Origin: Flavivirga jejuensis
Lineage (GTDB): Bacteria; Bacteroidota; Bacteroidia; Flavobacteriales; Flavobacteriaceae
Length of the DNA stretch: 64,000 nucleotides
NCBI RefSeq assembly: GCF_030540765.1
Contig: NZ_JAUOEL010000002.1
Coordinates: 806,001 to 870,000, forward strand
Direction of reading: 5' to 3'
The number at the start of each line of letters is the position of its first letter. The first letter of the stretch is position 1. Shown piece by piece: positions 17,346 to 26,515 of the stretch. Under the pieces are notes generated by a model that saw nothing but the letters and a program-made list of their open reading frames with translations, did not search any database and was not told the origin of the DNA. Made by a program: the position numbers and the translations under genes.

Positions 17346-18023
17346 CTATTCAATCCGTTTTAGACCATCTAAACTTTCTATCTTTATTTGCTTTCCTATA
17401 GTAGAAATAAGACCTTCTTTTTTAAATTGAGATAACACCCTTATAGCAGACTCGGTAGCAGTACCAACGATATTGGCAAAATCTTCACGAGATAACAAAA
17501 CACTAAGTGTGCCATCTGGATTAACGCCAAAACTATCATGTATATATATTAAAGCTTCTGCCAAACGTTGTCTTACAGATTTTTGAGCCATATTAACGAT
17601 AATATCATCTGCCTCCCTTAAATCATGCGCCATATCTTTTAACACATCAAATGAAAACTTTGGGTTCTTTTGAAGGTCCATAATGATTTCACTTTTAGGT
17701 ATAAAACAGACTTCCATATCGTTTAAAGCGGTTGCCTGTAAATTAGAATTCTCATCAGAAATAAGTGAACGTTGTCCCAACAATTGTCCTTTTACAACCA
17801 TTTTAACAATTTGATCTTTGCCATTTTCGCTTAATTTAGAAAGCTTACAAATACCATCCTTAACGCAATACACGCCATTTACAGCATCACCTTCTTCAAA
17901 AATAACAGTGCCTTTTTTTATAGTGTATGAGGTTTTACAATTAGAAATACGCACTAACTCATCTTTAGTCAACGACTTAAGCGAATTAAATTGTTTGATA
18001 ATACATTGTTCGCACTTGCCCAT
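17346..18023 (-). CDS. Crp/Fnr-family regulator, candidate controller of the cbb3 locus
   Basis: A 225-residue regulator: cyclic-nucleotide-binding-like domain (about 20-130) followed by a winged helix-turn-helix (about 160-220, LSREDFANIVGTATESAIRVLSQF). The N-terminus has C4-x-x-C7, then Cys at 29, 53 and 59, with another near 110. This recalls the cysteine arrangement of the oxygen sensor FNR, but the spacing is not the E. coli one and a [4Fe-4S] cluster is only a possibility. The gene is divergent from ccoI. Between them lies the palindrome ATGACAATTATCAT, found again before ccoS, hemN/yceI and arsR. I infer that this protein binds it, activating micro-aerobic respiration genes and perhaps regulating itself. 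Confidence 0.85.
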   Translation of the reverse strand: MGKCEQCIIKQFNSLKSLTKDELVRISNCKTSYTIKKGTVIFEEGDAVNGVYCVKDGICKLSKLSENGKDQIVKMVVKGQLLGQRSLISDENSNLQATALNDMEVCFIPKSEIIMDLQKNPKFSFDVLKDMAHDLREADDIIVNMAQKSVRQRLAEALIYIHDSFGVNPDGTLSVLLSREDFANIVGTATESAIRVLSQFKKEGLISTIGKQIKIESLDGLKRIE

Positions 18024-18060
18024 AATAATTAATTACTCAGTATGTAAAAATAAATAAAAC

Positions 18061-18074
18061 ATGACAATTATCAT
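18061..18074. promoter_or_regulatory. Candidate Fnr-type operator (fnr/ccoI intergenic)
   Basis: ATGACAATTATCAT, an almost perfect dyad of the form ATGAY-N4-RTCAT. It is 38 bp upstream of the fnr-like start and 56 bp upstream of the ccoI start. The same form recurs at 20671, 39022, 47169 and 58691. Confidence 0.6.
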
Positions 18075-18129
18075 ATTAAAACAGCTATTAACTTTCAACC
18101 TTTGTATAAGGTATAAATGAGCAAATAAA

Positions 18130-20505
18130 ATGAGCAATAACACATGTTTTCATTGTGGGTTAGATGCTACATCCAATACAATCATATTTGATGATAAGTC
18201 ATTTTGTTGTAACGGCTGTAAAACTGTCTATGAAATTTTTTCTGTAAACGATTTAACGTGTTACTACGATTTACAACAAGCCCCTGGGGCAACTCCCAAG
18301 GATATTGAAGGCAAGTACAATTTTTTAGATAATACTAAAATTGTAGAACAATTACTGGAATTTAATAACGACAATACTCAAATAGTCACCTTATACATTC
18401 CGCACATTCATTGTAGTTCCTGTATTTGGGTTCTTGAGAACTTAAATAAATTAAATCCGTCGGTAAATTCGTCTATTGTCAATTTTGGTAAAAAAAATGT
18501 TCGCGTTACTTATAACAGTGAATCACTTACATTAAAAAACTTAGTTGCTTTATTAAGTAGCATTGGTTACGAACCTTTTATAAGTTTAGACGATTATAGT
18601 GTTGGTAAAAAACATATAGATCGATCCTTAATATACAAATTAGGAATAGCTGGTTTTGCCTTTGGAAATGTAATGTTTTTATCATTTCCAGAATACTTTC
18701 AAGTGGATGGTTTTTGGATAGAAAAATATAAGCATCTATTTAGATGGTTGATGTTTTTGTTTACACTTCCTGTTGTTTTTTATTCCGCACAAGATTATTT
18801 TATTTCCGCTTTTAAAGGACTTCGATCTAAAATTTTAAATATTGATGTCCCTATCGCTTTAGGTGTTCTAGTATTATTTATAAGAAGTTCTGCTGAAATT
18901 ATTTTCGATGCTGGATCTGGTTTTTTTGATAGCTTAACAGGGCTTATCTTCTTTTTATTGCTTGGGAAGTTTTTTCAACAAAAAACGTATACTTTTTTAT
19001 CTTTTGAGCGTGATTACAAATCGTATTTTCCTATTGGAATTACAAAAATAGCAGCAGAAGGGACAGAAGAATCCATACAAGTGTATGATATTGAAAAAGG
19101 CGATCGACTACTTATTAGAAACGAGGAGCTTATTCCTGTTGATTGTATTTTAATAAAAGGAACTGCGCGTATAGATTATAGTTTTGTAACGGGTGAAGCT
19201 AAAACAGTTTCTAAACAATCGGGCGACAAATTGTTTGCAGGAGGTAAACAGCTGGATGGCAGCATAGAAGTAGATGTATTAAAATCGGTTGAACAAAGTT
19301 ATCTAACACAACTTTGGAGTAACGATGTATTTAAAAAAGACAAAGAATTATCGTTTACAAATATTACCAATGGCATTAGTAAGCGCTTTACCATTGTTAT
19401 TTTATTAATAGCATTAATAGCCACCACATTTTGGTTATTAACAGACTCTAGTAAAGCATTAAATGTTTTTACTTCGGTATTAATTATAGCATGTCCGTGT
19501 GCCATTGCTTTGTCTGCTCCCTTCACCTTCGGGAATATATTACGTATTCTGGGGAAGAAAAAATTCTATTTAAAGAATGCCAGTGTTATTGAGCAATTAG
19601 CTAAAATAAACACCATCATTTTCGACAAGACAGGTACCATAACTGCCAATAAAGAAACGTCCATAAATTATGAGGGCGCTCAACTTTCCTTAGATGAAGA
19701 AACATTATTAAAGAGTACGTTACGAGGTTCTAATCACCCATTAAGCAGATCGTTATATGATATCCTAAATAAACATGATATTCTCACATTAGATACTTAC
19801 GAAGAATTTTTAGGAAAAGGTATTGAAGCGAAATATAAAGACCATAATATAAAAATAGGGTCAGCGCCATTTGTTGGCTATACAAATGATACGGCAACGT
19901 TAAACACAACCGTTCACGTTAGTACCAACAACAAATATAAAGGCAAGTTTACATTCTATAATGCCTACAGAAAAGGAATCTCTCAGTTATTTAACACTCT
20001 TAAAAAAGAGTATGATCTGGTTATTCTTTCTGGTGATAACGCAGGTGAAAAAGAGAACTTAACAAAACTACTCCCAACTAAAACAAAGCTACTTTTCAAT
20101 CAAAAACCAGAAGACAAATTAGAATACATTAAATACCATCAAAATGAAGGTGCCCATGTCTTAATGGTTGGAGATGGACTAAATGATGCCGGTGCACTGG
20201 CACAAAGTAATGTAGGTATTGCTATTTCAGAAAATGTGAATGTTTTTTCTCCTGCCTGTGATGCTATTTTAGATGCATCCAAATTCAATCAATTATTTAA
20301 TTATATAAAAATATCTAAATCAGCTATAAAAATTATTCAATGGAGTTTTTTACTCTCATTCATATATAACAGTATCGGACTTTATTTTGCAATTACAGGA
20401 CAGTTAGAACCTGTTGTTGCTGCTATACTAATGCCGCTTAGTTCTATTAGTATTGTCGCATTTACAACCATAGCAACAAACATTGTGAGTAGAAAATTAA
20501 AATAG
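18130..20505 (+). CDS. ccoI: Copper P1B-type ATPase for cbb3 oxidase assembly
   Basis: A 791-residue membrane ATPase. Order: an N-terminal cysteine-rich region (CFHCGLDA...CCNGCKTVYEIF), an HMA metal-binding domain with Cys95-x-x-Cys98, paired helices, the A-domain (TGEAKTV), the Cu-site CPC at 455-457, phosphorylation site D499-KTGT, the GSNHP nucleotide-binding motif, the GDGLND hinge and C-terminal helices. The cysteine-rich head plus CPC is typical of FixI/CcoI (CopA2-like) pumps that deliver copper across the membrane for cbb3 oxidase. The downstream ccoS-ccoNOQP genes agree. The palindrome at 18061 lies just upstream, so expression is probably oxygen-regulated. Confidence 0.93.
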   Translation: MSNNTCFHCGLDATSNTIIFDDKSFCCNGCKTVYEIFSVNDLTCYYDLQQAPGATPKDIEGKYNFLDNTKIVEQLLEFNNDNTQIVTLYIPHIHCSSCIWVLENLNKLNPSVNSSIVNFGKKNVRVTYNSESLTLKNLVALLSSIGYEPFISLDDYSVGKKHIDRSLIYKLGIAGFAFGNVMFLSFPEYFQVDGFWIEKYKHLFRWLMFLFTLPVVFYSAQDYFISAFKGLRSKILNIDVPIALGVLVLFIRSSAEIIFDAGSGFFDSLTGLIFFLLLGKFFQQKTYTFLSFERDYKSYFPIGITKIAAEGTEESIQVYDIEKGDRLLIRNEELIPVDCILIKGTARIDYSFVTGEAKTVSKQSGDKLFAGGKQLDGSIEVDVLKSVEQSYLTQLWSNDVFKKDKELSFTNITNGISKRFTIVILLIALIATTFWLLTDSSKALNVFTSVLIIACPCAIALSAPFTFGNILRILGKKKFYLKNASVIEQLAKINTIIFDKTGTITANKETSINYEGAQLSLDEETLLKSTLRGSNHPLSRSLYDILNKHDILTLDTYEEFLGKGIEAKYKDHNIKIGSAPFVGYTNDTATLNTTVHVSTNNKYKGKFTFYNAYRKGISQLFNTLKKEYDLVILSGDNAGEKENLTKLLPTKTKLLFNQKPEDKLEYIKYHQNEGAHVLMVGDGLNDAGALAQSNVGIAISENVNVFSPACDAILDASKFNQLFNYIKISKSAIKIIQWSFLLSFIYNSIGLYFAITGQLEPVVAAILMPLSSISIVAFTTIATNIVSRKLK

Positions 20506-20518
20506 TTGTTACACATAA

Positions 20519-20645
20519 TTTTCACAGAGATGCACTGAGGAATATAAATTGAGGAATATTAATAAAACTTGTAGAGAATACACGAATGTTTTTACTTAAA
20601 ACGCTCTGTGAAACTCTGCGAAAACTCAGCGAAACTCTGTGCAAT
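20519..20645. repeat. CACAGAG / CTCTGTG inverted repeat segment
   Basis: TTCACAGAGATGCACTGAGG at the left is mirrored at the right by CTCTGTGAAACTCTGCG and CAGCGAAACTCTGTGC. The CACAGAGTTTCGCAGAG vocabulary is the same as in the tandem repeats at 41890-42358, so it is one dispersed family. No gene is present. Confidence 0.65.
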
Positions 20646-20670
20646 AATTTTAAAACATAATTAACAGAAC

Positions 20671-20684
20671 ATGACAAAAGTCAT
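20671..20684. promoter_or_regulatory. Candidate Fnr-type operator upstream of ccoS-ccoNOQP
   Basis: ATGACAAAAGTCAT: perfect arms ATGAC/GTCAT around AAAA, 51 bp before the ccoS start, at a distance that suits an activator site. Confidence 0.65.
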
Positions 20685-20734
20685 TTTTTAACAATAGATA
20701 TGAAAGTAATTTTGAACCATAACTTCAAGTAGGT

Positions 20735-20923
20735 ATGAGTGTTATTTATATTTTATTAGCTATAAGCATTATTGTAGCTGTTGGTTTTTTTATAGCTTTT
20801 ATTATAGCTGTAAAAAAAGGACAGTACGACGATAGTTACACCCCATCTGTAAGAATGTTATTTGAAGACGAACTCGTTAAAGAAAATTCCAATAAAACAA
20901 CAATACTAACCAAAAAAGAATAA
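20735..20923 (+). CDS. ccoS: cbb3-type oxidase assembly protein CcoS
   Basis: A 62-residue protein: one N-terminal transmembrane helix (about residues 3-28, IYILLAISIIVAVGFFIAF) followed by a short cytoplasmic tail with YDDSYTPSVRMLFEDE, the family's conserved region. CcoS is needed to insert heme b and copper into the catalytic subunit in other bacteria. The gene sits 12 bp before ccoNO and 230 bp after ccoI, with the Fnr-type palindrome in front of it, so it is the first gene of the structural operon. Confidence 0.92.
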   Translation: MSVIYILLAISIIVAVGFFIAFIIAVKKGQYDDSYTPSVRMLFEDELVKENSNKTTILTKKE

Positions 20924-20935
20924 CACTATATAATT

Positions 20936-23128
20936 ATGGAAATGCAGCAATTTCATTACGATAATAAAATCGTTAAAAATTTCATATACGCCACCATGCT
21001 TTGGGGTGTTGTGGGCATGCTGGTAGGTCTGCTACTAGCATTTATGTTTTTATTCCCTAATCTAACCGATGGTATTTCATGGCTTAGTTTTGGTCGATTA
21101 AGACCATTACATACCAATGCCGTAATTTTTGCCTTTGTTGGTAATGCTATTTTTGCTGGGGTCTACTACTCTACACAGCGGTTACTAAAAGCCAGAATGT
21201 TTAATGATATTTTAAGTAAAATTAACTTCTGGGGGTGGCAACTTATTATTGTTGGTGCTGCAATCACCTTACCTTTAGGTTATACCACATCAAAAGAATA
21301 TGCCGAATTAGAATGGCCGTTTGATATTGCTATAGCACTTATTTGGGTTGTTTTTGGATGGAACCTAATTGGTACTATTTTAAAAAGAAGACAGCGCCAT
21401 TTATATGTAGCTATTTGGTTTTATATTGCCACATTTGTTACCGTTGCTGTCCTTCATATATTTAATAGTTTAGAGTTACCTGTTAGTGCATTAAAAAGTT
21501 ACTCGGTGTATGCTGGGGTACAAGATGCCTTAGTACAATGGTGGTATGGACATAATGCTGTGGCATTCTTTTTAACCACGCCTTTTTTAGGTCTCATGTA
21601 TTATTTCATTCCTAAAGCAGCTAACAGACCTGTATATTCTTATAGATTATCTATAGTTCACTTCTGGTCGTTAATCTTTATATACATCTGGGCTGGACCT
21701 CATCACTTATTATATACAGCATTACCAGAATGGGCACAAAACTTAGGTGTTGCATTTTCTATCATGTTATTAATGCCTTCTTGGGGAGGTATGATAAATG
21801 GGCTTTTAACCTTACGTGGTGCCTGGGACAAAGTACGTACAGATCCTGTTTTAAAATTTATGGTAGTAGCCATTACAGGTTATGGGATGGCAACCTTTGA
21901 AGGGCCTATGCTATCGCTTAAAAACGTTAATGCTATTGCTCACTTTACAGATTGGATTATTGCGCACGTACATGTAGGTGCTCTGGCATGGAATGGGTTT
22001 CTAACCTTTGGTATGATATATTGGTTAGTCCCTAGACTTTTCAAAACAAAACTATTCTCTGTTGGCCTAGCAAATCTGCATTTCTGGATTGGAACGCTAG
22101 GTATCATTATGTATGCTTTACCAATGTATGTTGCTGGATTTACGCAAGCAAGTATGTGGAAACAATTTAACCCAGACGGTACATTAGTTTACGGTAACTT
22201 TTTAGAAACGGTAACAGAAATTATGCCTATGTACTGGATGCGTGCTATTGGTGGAACCTTATTCCTTACAGGGATGCTTATAATGGTTTACAATGTTATA
22301 GTAACTATAAAACAAGGTAGTAAAGTTGAAAATGAATTAGCAGAAGCACCAGCTTTAGAACGTGTTACTAAAAAACGTACTACTAATGAAGGATGGCATA
22401 CCTGGTTAGAACGTAGACCAGTTCAATTAACACTTTTAGCAACTGTGGCTATCTTAATTGGTGGTATTATTCAAATTGTACCAACCATTATGGTAAAATC
22501 TAATATTCCAACCATAGCCAGTATAAAACCTTATACGCCGCTCGAATTAGAAGGACGCGATATTTATATCCGTGAAGGTTGTGTGGGGTGCCATTCACAA
22601 ATGATTCGACCTTTTAGAAGTGAAGTAGAACGTTATGGAGAGTACTCAAAAGCGGGTGAATTTGTATACGATCATCCATTCCTTTGGGGAAGTAAACGTA
22701 CAGGACCAGATTTACATAGACTTGGTGGTAAATATTCTGATAACTGGCACTTTAATCATATGTATGATCCACAAAGCACATCGTCTGGATCCATTATGCC
22801 TCGTTACCCTTGGTTAATAACAGGTAGCAGTAGTAAATTGGATAAATCTATGACCGAAGCTAAAATGAAAGCGATGGTATCATTGGGTGTTCCATATACC
22901 GAAGAAGACATTGCTAATGCGCAAAAAGACATGTTAGACCAAGGCGAGCAAATAGAAAAAAATCTCTATACAGATCCTGACTTTGCCAGTACGTACGAAG
23001 CAGATAAAAAATATGCTTCAGAAAATGGTGAAGACTTTATAGAAATGAAAAACAGAGAAATAGTAGCACTTATAGCCTATTTACAACGTTTAGGAACCGA
23101 TATTAAAGTAGAAACAGCACAACAATAA
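20936..23128 (+). CDS. ccoN: Fused cbb3 cytochrome c oxidase subunits I and II (CcoN-CcoO)
   Basis: A 730-residue fusion. The first ~480 residues are CcoN: 12 or more membrane helices with heme and CuB histidines in [33 protein letters not shown] and [11 protein letters not shown]. The remainder is CcoO: a membrane anchor (about 498-518) and a periplasmic monoheme cytochrome c domain with C549-VGC-H553 and [11 protein letters not shown]. It catalyses four-electron reduction of O2 with proton pumping at low oxygen. The fusion is typical of Bacteroidota. It is followed by ccoQ (19-bp gap) and ccoP (4-bp overlap with ccoQ). Confidence 0.96.
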   Translation: MEMQQFHYDNKIVKNFIYATMLWGVVGMLVGLLLAFMFLFPNLTDGISWLSFGRLRPLHTNAVIFAFVGNAIFAGVYYSTQRLLKARMFNDILSKINFWGWQLIIVGAAITLPLGYTTSKEYAELEWPFDIAIALIWVVFGWNLIGTILKRRQRHLYVAIWFYIATFVTVAVLHIFNSLELPVSALKSYSVYAGVQDALVQWWYGHNAVAFFLTTPFLGLMYYFIPKAANRPVYSYRLSIVHFWSLIFIYIWAGPHHLLYTALPEWAQNLGVAFSIMLLMPSWGGMINGLLTLRGAWDKVRTDPVLKFMVVAITGYGMATFEGPMLSLKNVNAIAHFTDWIIAHVHVGALAWNGFLTFGMIYWLVPRLFKTKLFSVGLANLHFWIGTLGIIMYALPMYVAGFTQASMWKQFNPDGTLVYGNFLETVTEIMPMYWMRAIGGTLFLTGMLIMVYNVIVTIKQGSKVENELAEAPALERVTKKRTTNEGWHTWLERRPVQLTLLATVAILIGGIIQIVPTIMVKSNIPTIASIKPYTPLELEGRDIYIREGCVGCHSQMIRPFRSEVERYGEYSKAGEFVYDHPFLWGSKRTGPDLHRLGGKYSDNWHFNHMYDPQSTSSGSIMPRYPWLITGSSSKLDKSMTEAKMKAMVSLGVPYTEEDIANAQKDMLDQGEQIEKNLYTDPDFASTYEADKKYASENGEDFIEMKNREIVALIAYLQRLGTDIKVETAQQ

Positions 23129-23147
23129 CCATCAAAAACAGATAACC

Positions 23148-23333
23148 ATGTTAAAATTTGTAAAAAACCATATGGAGAGTATTACAGGCATCGAAATCTA
23201 TCCGATGATCTCTTTACTTATCTTTTTCACATTTTTTGTAGCACTTTTTTGGTGGGTATTTACTGCTAAAAAAGACTATATAAAAACCGTAAGCAATATT
23301 CCATTAGACAACCAAAACGACGATATATCATGA
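23148..23333 (+). CDS. ccoQ: cbb3 oxidase subunit CcoQ
   Basis: A 61-residue single-helix protein (about residues 17-41, GIEIYPMISLLIFFTFFVALF) with a short charged tail, matching the CcoQ/FixQ type that stabilises the cbb3 complex. Its stop codon overlaps the ccoP start (ATGA), so translation is coupled. Confidence 0.88.
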   Translation: MLKFVKNHMESITGIEIYPMISLLIFFTFFVALFWWVFTAKKDYIKTVSNIPLDNQNDDIS

Positions 23334-24244
23334 GAAAATTAATCCCATCTTGGATACGAGTTCCTATAGCATTCTTCTTCATTTTTGGAGTTGTAGAATT
23401 CTTTATAGATTCAGGAGATAAACCAGCATTTATTGAATACCCTATTGTGCTACTTTTCCTTTTCTTAGTACTCCTCATATTAATTGCGATCGAAGCCATT
23501 GTTGGTGCTTTAGAAAACGTGATGCTTCATAAATTAGATGAAGAAGCCAAAGCACGTTTTTTAGAAGAAAAAGAAAAACAATACCAGTTTACTTGGATTA
23601 AAAACATTTATAAAAAACTTTTAGGTTCTAAACCAATAGAGCAAGAAAGTGAAATTATTTTAGACCATAATTATGATGGCATAAAAGAGTTAGATAATAA
23701 CTTACCACCATGGTGGGTATATGCTTTTTACATCTCTATTGTTTTCGCCGTTGTTTATTTATCTAAGTATCATATTTTTAATGGTGATACTCAATTTGAT
23801 GAATTAGAAACCGAACTAGCAGAGGCAAGAACAGCTATCGAAGCTTATAAAAAAACAGCAAAAGACTTAGTAGATATAAATACTGTGACACTACTTACTG
23901 AAGCTTCAGATTTAAGCGCAGGTAAAGCGATATTCGAAACCACCTGTGTTGCTTGTCATATGGCAGATGGTGGTGGTGGTATTGGTCCGAATTTAACAGA
24001 TCCAAATTGGATTTTAGGCGGCGGTATTAAAAACGTTTTTAGAACAGTTTCAGAAGGTGGTCGCTCTGGAAAAGGTATGATTGCGTGGAAACAACAATTA
24101 AAACCTTTACAAATGGCACAAGTAGCAAGTTATGTTTTAACATTACAAGGAACAACGCCAGCAAACCCTAAAGCGCCAGAAGGTGATATATGGGCAGATG
24201 AAAATGCTCCAGAAGAAGAAGAAACTAGCGCTATTCAAAATTGA
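23330..24244 (+). CDS. ccoP: cbb3 oxidase subunit CcoP, monoheme
   Basis: A 304-residue subunit. Two N-terminal helices (about 10-60), a cytoplasmic loop, another helix after NNLPPWWVYAFYISIVF (the CcoP N-terminal signature), and one periplasmic cytochrome c domain with C206-VAC-H210 and a methionine ligand candidate in GMIAWKQQL. The proteobacterial CcoP has two hemes c; only one CxxCH is present here. It carries electrons from soluble or membrane c-type cytochromes to CcoO. It overlaps ccoQ by 4 bp and ends 100 bp before ccoG, with a long hairpin between. Confidence 0.93.
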   Translation: MRKLIPSWIRVPIAFFFIFGVVEFFIDSGDKPAFIEYPIVLLFLFLVLLILIAIEAIVGALENVMLHKLDEEAKARFLEEKEKQYQFTWIKNIYKKLLGSKPIEQESEIILDHNYDGIKELDNNLPPWWVYAFYISIVFAVVYLSKYHIFNGDTQFDELETELAEARTAIEAYKKTAKDLVDINTVTLLTEASDLSAGKAIFETTCVACHMADGGGGIGPNLTDPNWILGGGIKNVFRTVSEGGRSGKGMIAWKQQLKPLQMAQVASYVLTLQGTTPANPKAPEGDIWADENAPEEEETSAIQN

Positions 24245-24278
24245 TTCTTTAACAACTTCGGTGAATTAATAGTAGTAT

Positions 24279-24330
24279 GAATCAAGAACCAATAATATCA
24301 AAAACAATCTTTATTCTTGGTTCTTGATTC
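24279..24330. other. Inverted repeat between ccoP and ccoG
   Basis: Perfect 14-bp arms GAATCAAGAACCAA (24279-24292) and TTGGTTCTTGATTC (24317-24330) around a 24-nt loop. No T-tract directly follows, so it may protect or process the mRNA, or be a weak terminator, rather than a strong stop. Confidence 0.7.
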
Positions 24331-24344
24331 TTTAAATCTAAAAA

Positions 24345-25769
24345 ATGGAAACCCCAGAAAACGAGACATTCAGAGATTCTATAGGTACGGTTACCGAAGA
24401 AGGTAAACGTGCTTGGGTATTTCCTAAAAAACCCAGCGGGAGGTTTTATAAATACCGAAAATGGGTAAGTTATGGATTGTTAGCTTTTTTACTACTATCT
24501 CCTTTTATAAAAATAAGCGGGAACCAGTTTTTAATGTTTAATGTTTTAGAACGTCGTTTTAATATTTTTGGATTTCCATTCTGGCCACAAGATTTTCATT
24601 TATTCGTGGTCTCTATGATCATTGGCGTTATTTTTATCACACTTTTTACGGTGGCTTTTGGTCGAATTTTCTGTGGATGGATATGTCCGCAAACCATTTT
24701 TATGGAAATGGTATTTAGACGTATTGAATATTGGATTGAAGGCGATAGAGGAAAACAAATAAGACTATCTAAACAATCATGGAATGCAGAAAAAATTAGA
24801 AAAAAAGGATTAAAACTAATTATATTTCTTATCATTTCTTTCATTATTGCTAATGTATTCTTAGCATACTTAATTGGAAGCGACAAACTCATTCAGTATA
24901 TAATCGATGGTCCATTTAGCCATTTAAGCACTCTTATTTCTCTAACCATTTTTACAGCTGTATTCTATTTTGTCTTTGCATGGTTTAGAGAGCAAGTATG
25001 TATTATCGCTTGTCCTTATGGAAGATTACAAGGTGTTCTTTTAGATACAAAATCAGTGGTTGTAGCTTATGATCATAAACGTGGTGAAGCTGAAAATGGA
25101 AGAAAGAAATTTAGAAAAAATGAAGACAGAGAGGCTTTAGGACATGGGGATTGTATTGATTGTTTTCAATGCGTTAATGTGTGCCCTACTGGAATTGATA
25201 TTAGAAATGGTACACAATTAGAATGTGTAAACTGTACAGCTTGTATTGATGAATGCGATCATATCATGGAAAGCATTAACCTGCCAAAGGGTTTGATTAA
25301 ATATACTAGCGAAGAAAATATTAAAAAGAAAACGCCTTTTAAGTTAACAGCCAGACTTAAAGGTTATATCGCAGTGCTTTCTATTTTAATTGGTTTGTTA
25401 ACTGGTATGTTGTTTTTAAGAAATGATGTAGAAGCAAATGTATTAAGACTCCCAGGCCAGTTGTACGAACATAAAGAGAATAATATTATAAGTAATGTTT
25501 TCACTTATAAATTAGTAAACAAAACTATTAAAGATATTGAACATGTGAGTTTCAAATTGATGTCGCATAAAGGTGATTTAAAACTGGTAGCTACACACGA
25601 TAGTTTTGTAGTACCAAGTCAAGGGATTGCAGAAGGTACTTTATTTATCGAAATAAATAATTCGGCATTAACAGGCGATAGAAATAAAATAAAGATTGGA
25701 GTATACGCAAATGATAAACTAATTGAAACTACAACGGCTAATTTTTTAGGTCCAAGGAGTTATAAATAG
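24345..25769 (+). CDS. ccoG: Cytochrome c oxidase accessory protein CcoG
   Basis: A 474-residue membrane protein with five or so transmembrane helices and two ferredoxin-like clusters. The sites are CGWICPQTIFMEMVFRR, the 4Fe-4S set CIDCFQCVNVCPTGIDIR and CVNCTACIDECD, and a C-terminal Ig-like periplasmic domain after the last helix (about 340-474). This is the RdxA/FixG/CcoG layout. CcoG reduces Cu(II) to Cu(I) for cbb3 assembly in studied bacteria. The position between ccoP and fixH is the standard order. Confidence 0.93.
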   Translation: METPENETFRDSIGTVTEEGKRAWVFPKKPSGRFYKYRKWVSYGLLAFLLLSPFIKISGNQFLMFNVLERRFNIFGFPFWPQDFHLFVVSMIIGVIFITLFTVAFGRIFCGWICPQTIFMEMVFRRIEYWIEGDRGKQIRLSKQSWNAEKIRKKGLKLIIFLIISFIIANVFLAYLIGSDKLIQYIIDGPFSHLSTLISLTIFTAVFYFVFAWFREQVCIIACPYGRLQGVLLDTKSVVVAYDHKRGEAENGRKKFRKNEDREALGHGDCIDCFQCVNVCPTGIDIRNGTQLECVNCTACIDECDHIMESINLPKGLIKYTSEENIKKKTPFKLTARLKGYIAVLSILIGLLTGMLFLRNDVEANVLRLPGQLYEHKENNIISNVFTYKLVNKTIKDIEHVSFKLMSHKGDLKLVATHDSFVVPSQGIAEGTLFIEINNSALTGDRNKIKIGVYANDKLIETTTANFLGPRSYK

Positions 25770-25904
25770 TTATATAGTTTGCAGTGCTTAGTCATCAGTT
25801 GGCAGTTAGTGATTTATAACGAAACATATAGATTTTGAAATAAATTCAGGCTAATAAAAAATTAATAAGTTCCTCTCCTTCGAGGTACTAAAAAAAGATA
25901 AACG

Positions 25905-26351
25905 ATGAAAATAAACTGGGGAACAGGTATTGTAATTGCTTTTATAGGCTTTATAAGTTTTATCATGTACTTCATTATTACTATGAATGTAGATGATACA
26001 TACGATCATGATCTAGTAACAGAGGATTATTATGCCGAAGAACTAGAATATCAAAAAGATATTGATAAGTTAAAAAACGCTAAAAATTTAAGCGAAAATA
26101 TAACGTATAAAAAAACAGCAGAAGGATTAATTATTGAATTCCCTGAAACTATAAACGTTAACGAAATCACTGGAAAAGTGTTCCTTTATAGACCATCTAA
26201 CAAACATTTAGATTTTGATACTATTATTTCATTGTCTAAACCCTCTTTGCTCATACCTGACAATCGTTTGGTAGATGGTCGTTGGAACATTAAAATTGAT
26301 TGGCAATATAACGGTAACTCTTATTTATTTAAAGAATCTATTAATTATTAA
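25905..26351 (+). CDS. fixH: FixH family protein
   Basis: A 148-residue protein with one N-terminal helix (about 5-28, GTGIVIAFIGFISFIMYFII) and a periplasmic domain that begins DDTYDHDLVTEDYYAEELEYQKDID, the conserved FixH/CcoH start. It assists cbb3 oxidase biogenesis. It follows ccoG by 135 bp. The last ~55 codons are repeated immediately downstream as a truncated copy. Confidence 0.9.
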   Translation: MKINWGTGIVIAFIGFISFIMYFIITMNVDDTYDHDLVTEDYYAEELEYQKDIDKLKNAKNLSENITYKKTAEGLIIEFPETINVNEITGKVFLYRPSNKHLDFDTIISLSKPSLLIPDNRLVDGRWNIKIDWQYNGNSYLFKESINY

Positions 26352-26353
26352 AA

Positions 26354-26504
26354 AAATGTTCCTACAAAGACCATCTAACAAATACTTAGATTTTGATACT
26401 ATTATTTCATTATCTAAACCGACTTTGCTCATACCTGACAATTGTTTGATAGATGGTCGTTGGAACATTTAAATTTATTGACAATATAACAGAATTTATT
26501 AATT
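26354..26504 (+). pseudogene. Partial tandem duplicate of the fixH 3' end
   Basis: Starting three bases after the fixH stop, the sequence repeats the block that encodes RPSNKHLDFDTIISLSKP and LLIPDN--(L/C)--DGRWNI with about 10% changes. It then hits a premature TAA (after DGRWNI) and continues with the degraded remainder up to about 26504. It has no helix or start of its own. It looks like a local tandem duplication that decayed. Confidence 0.88.
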
Positions 26505-26515
26505 AAAAATTAGTT

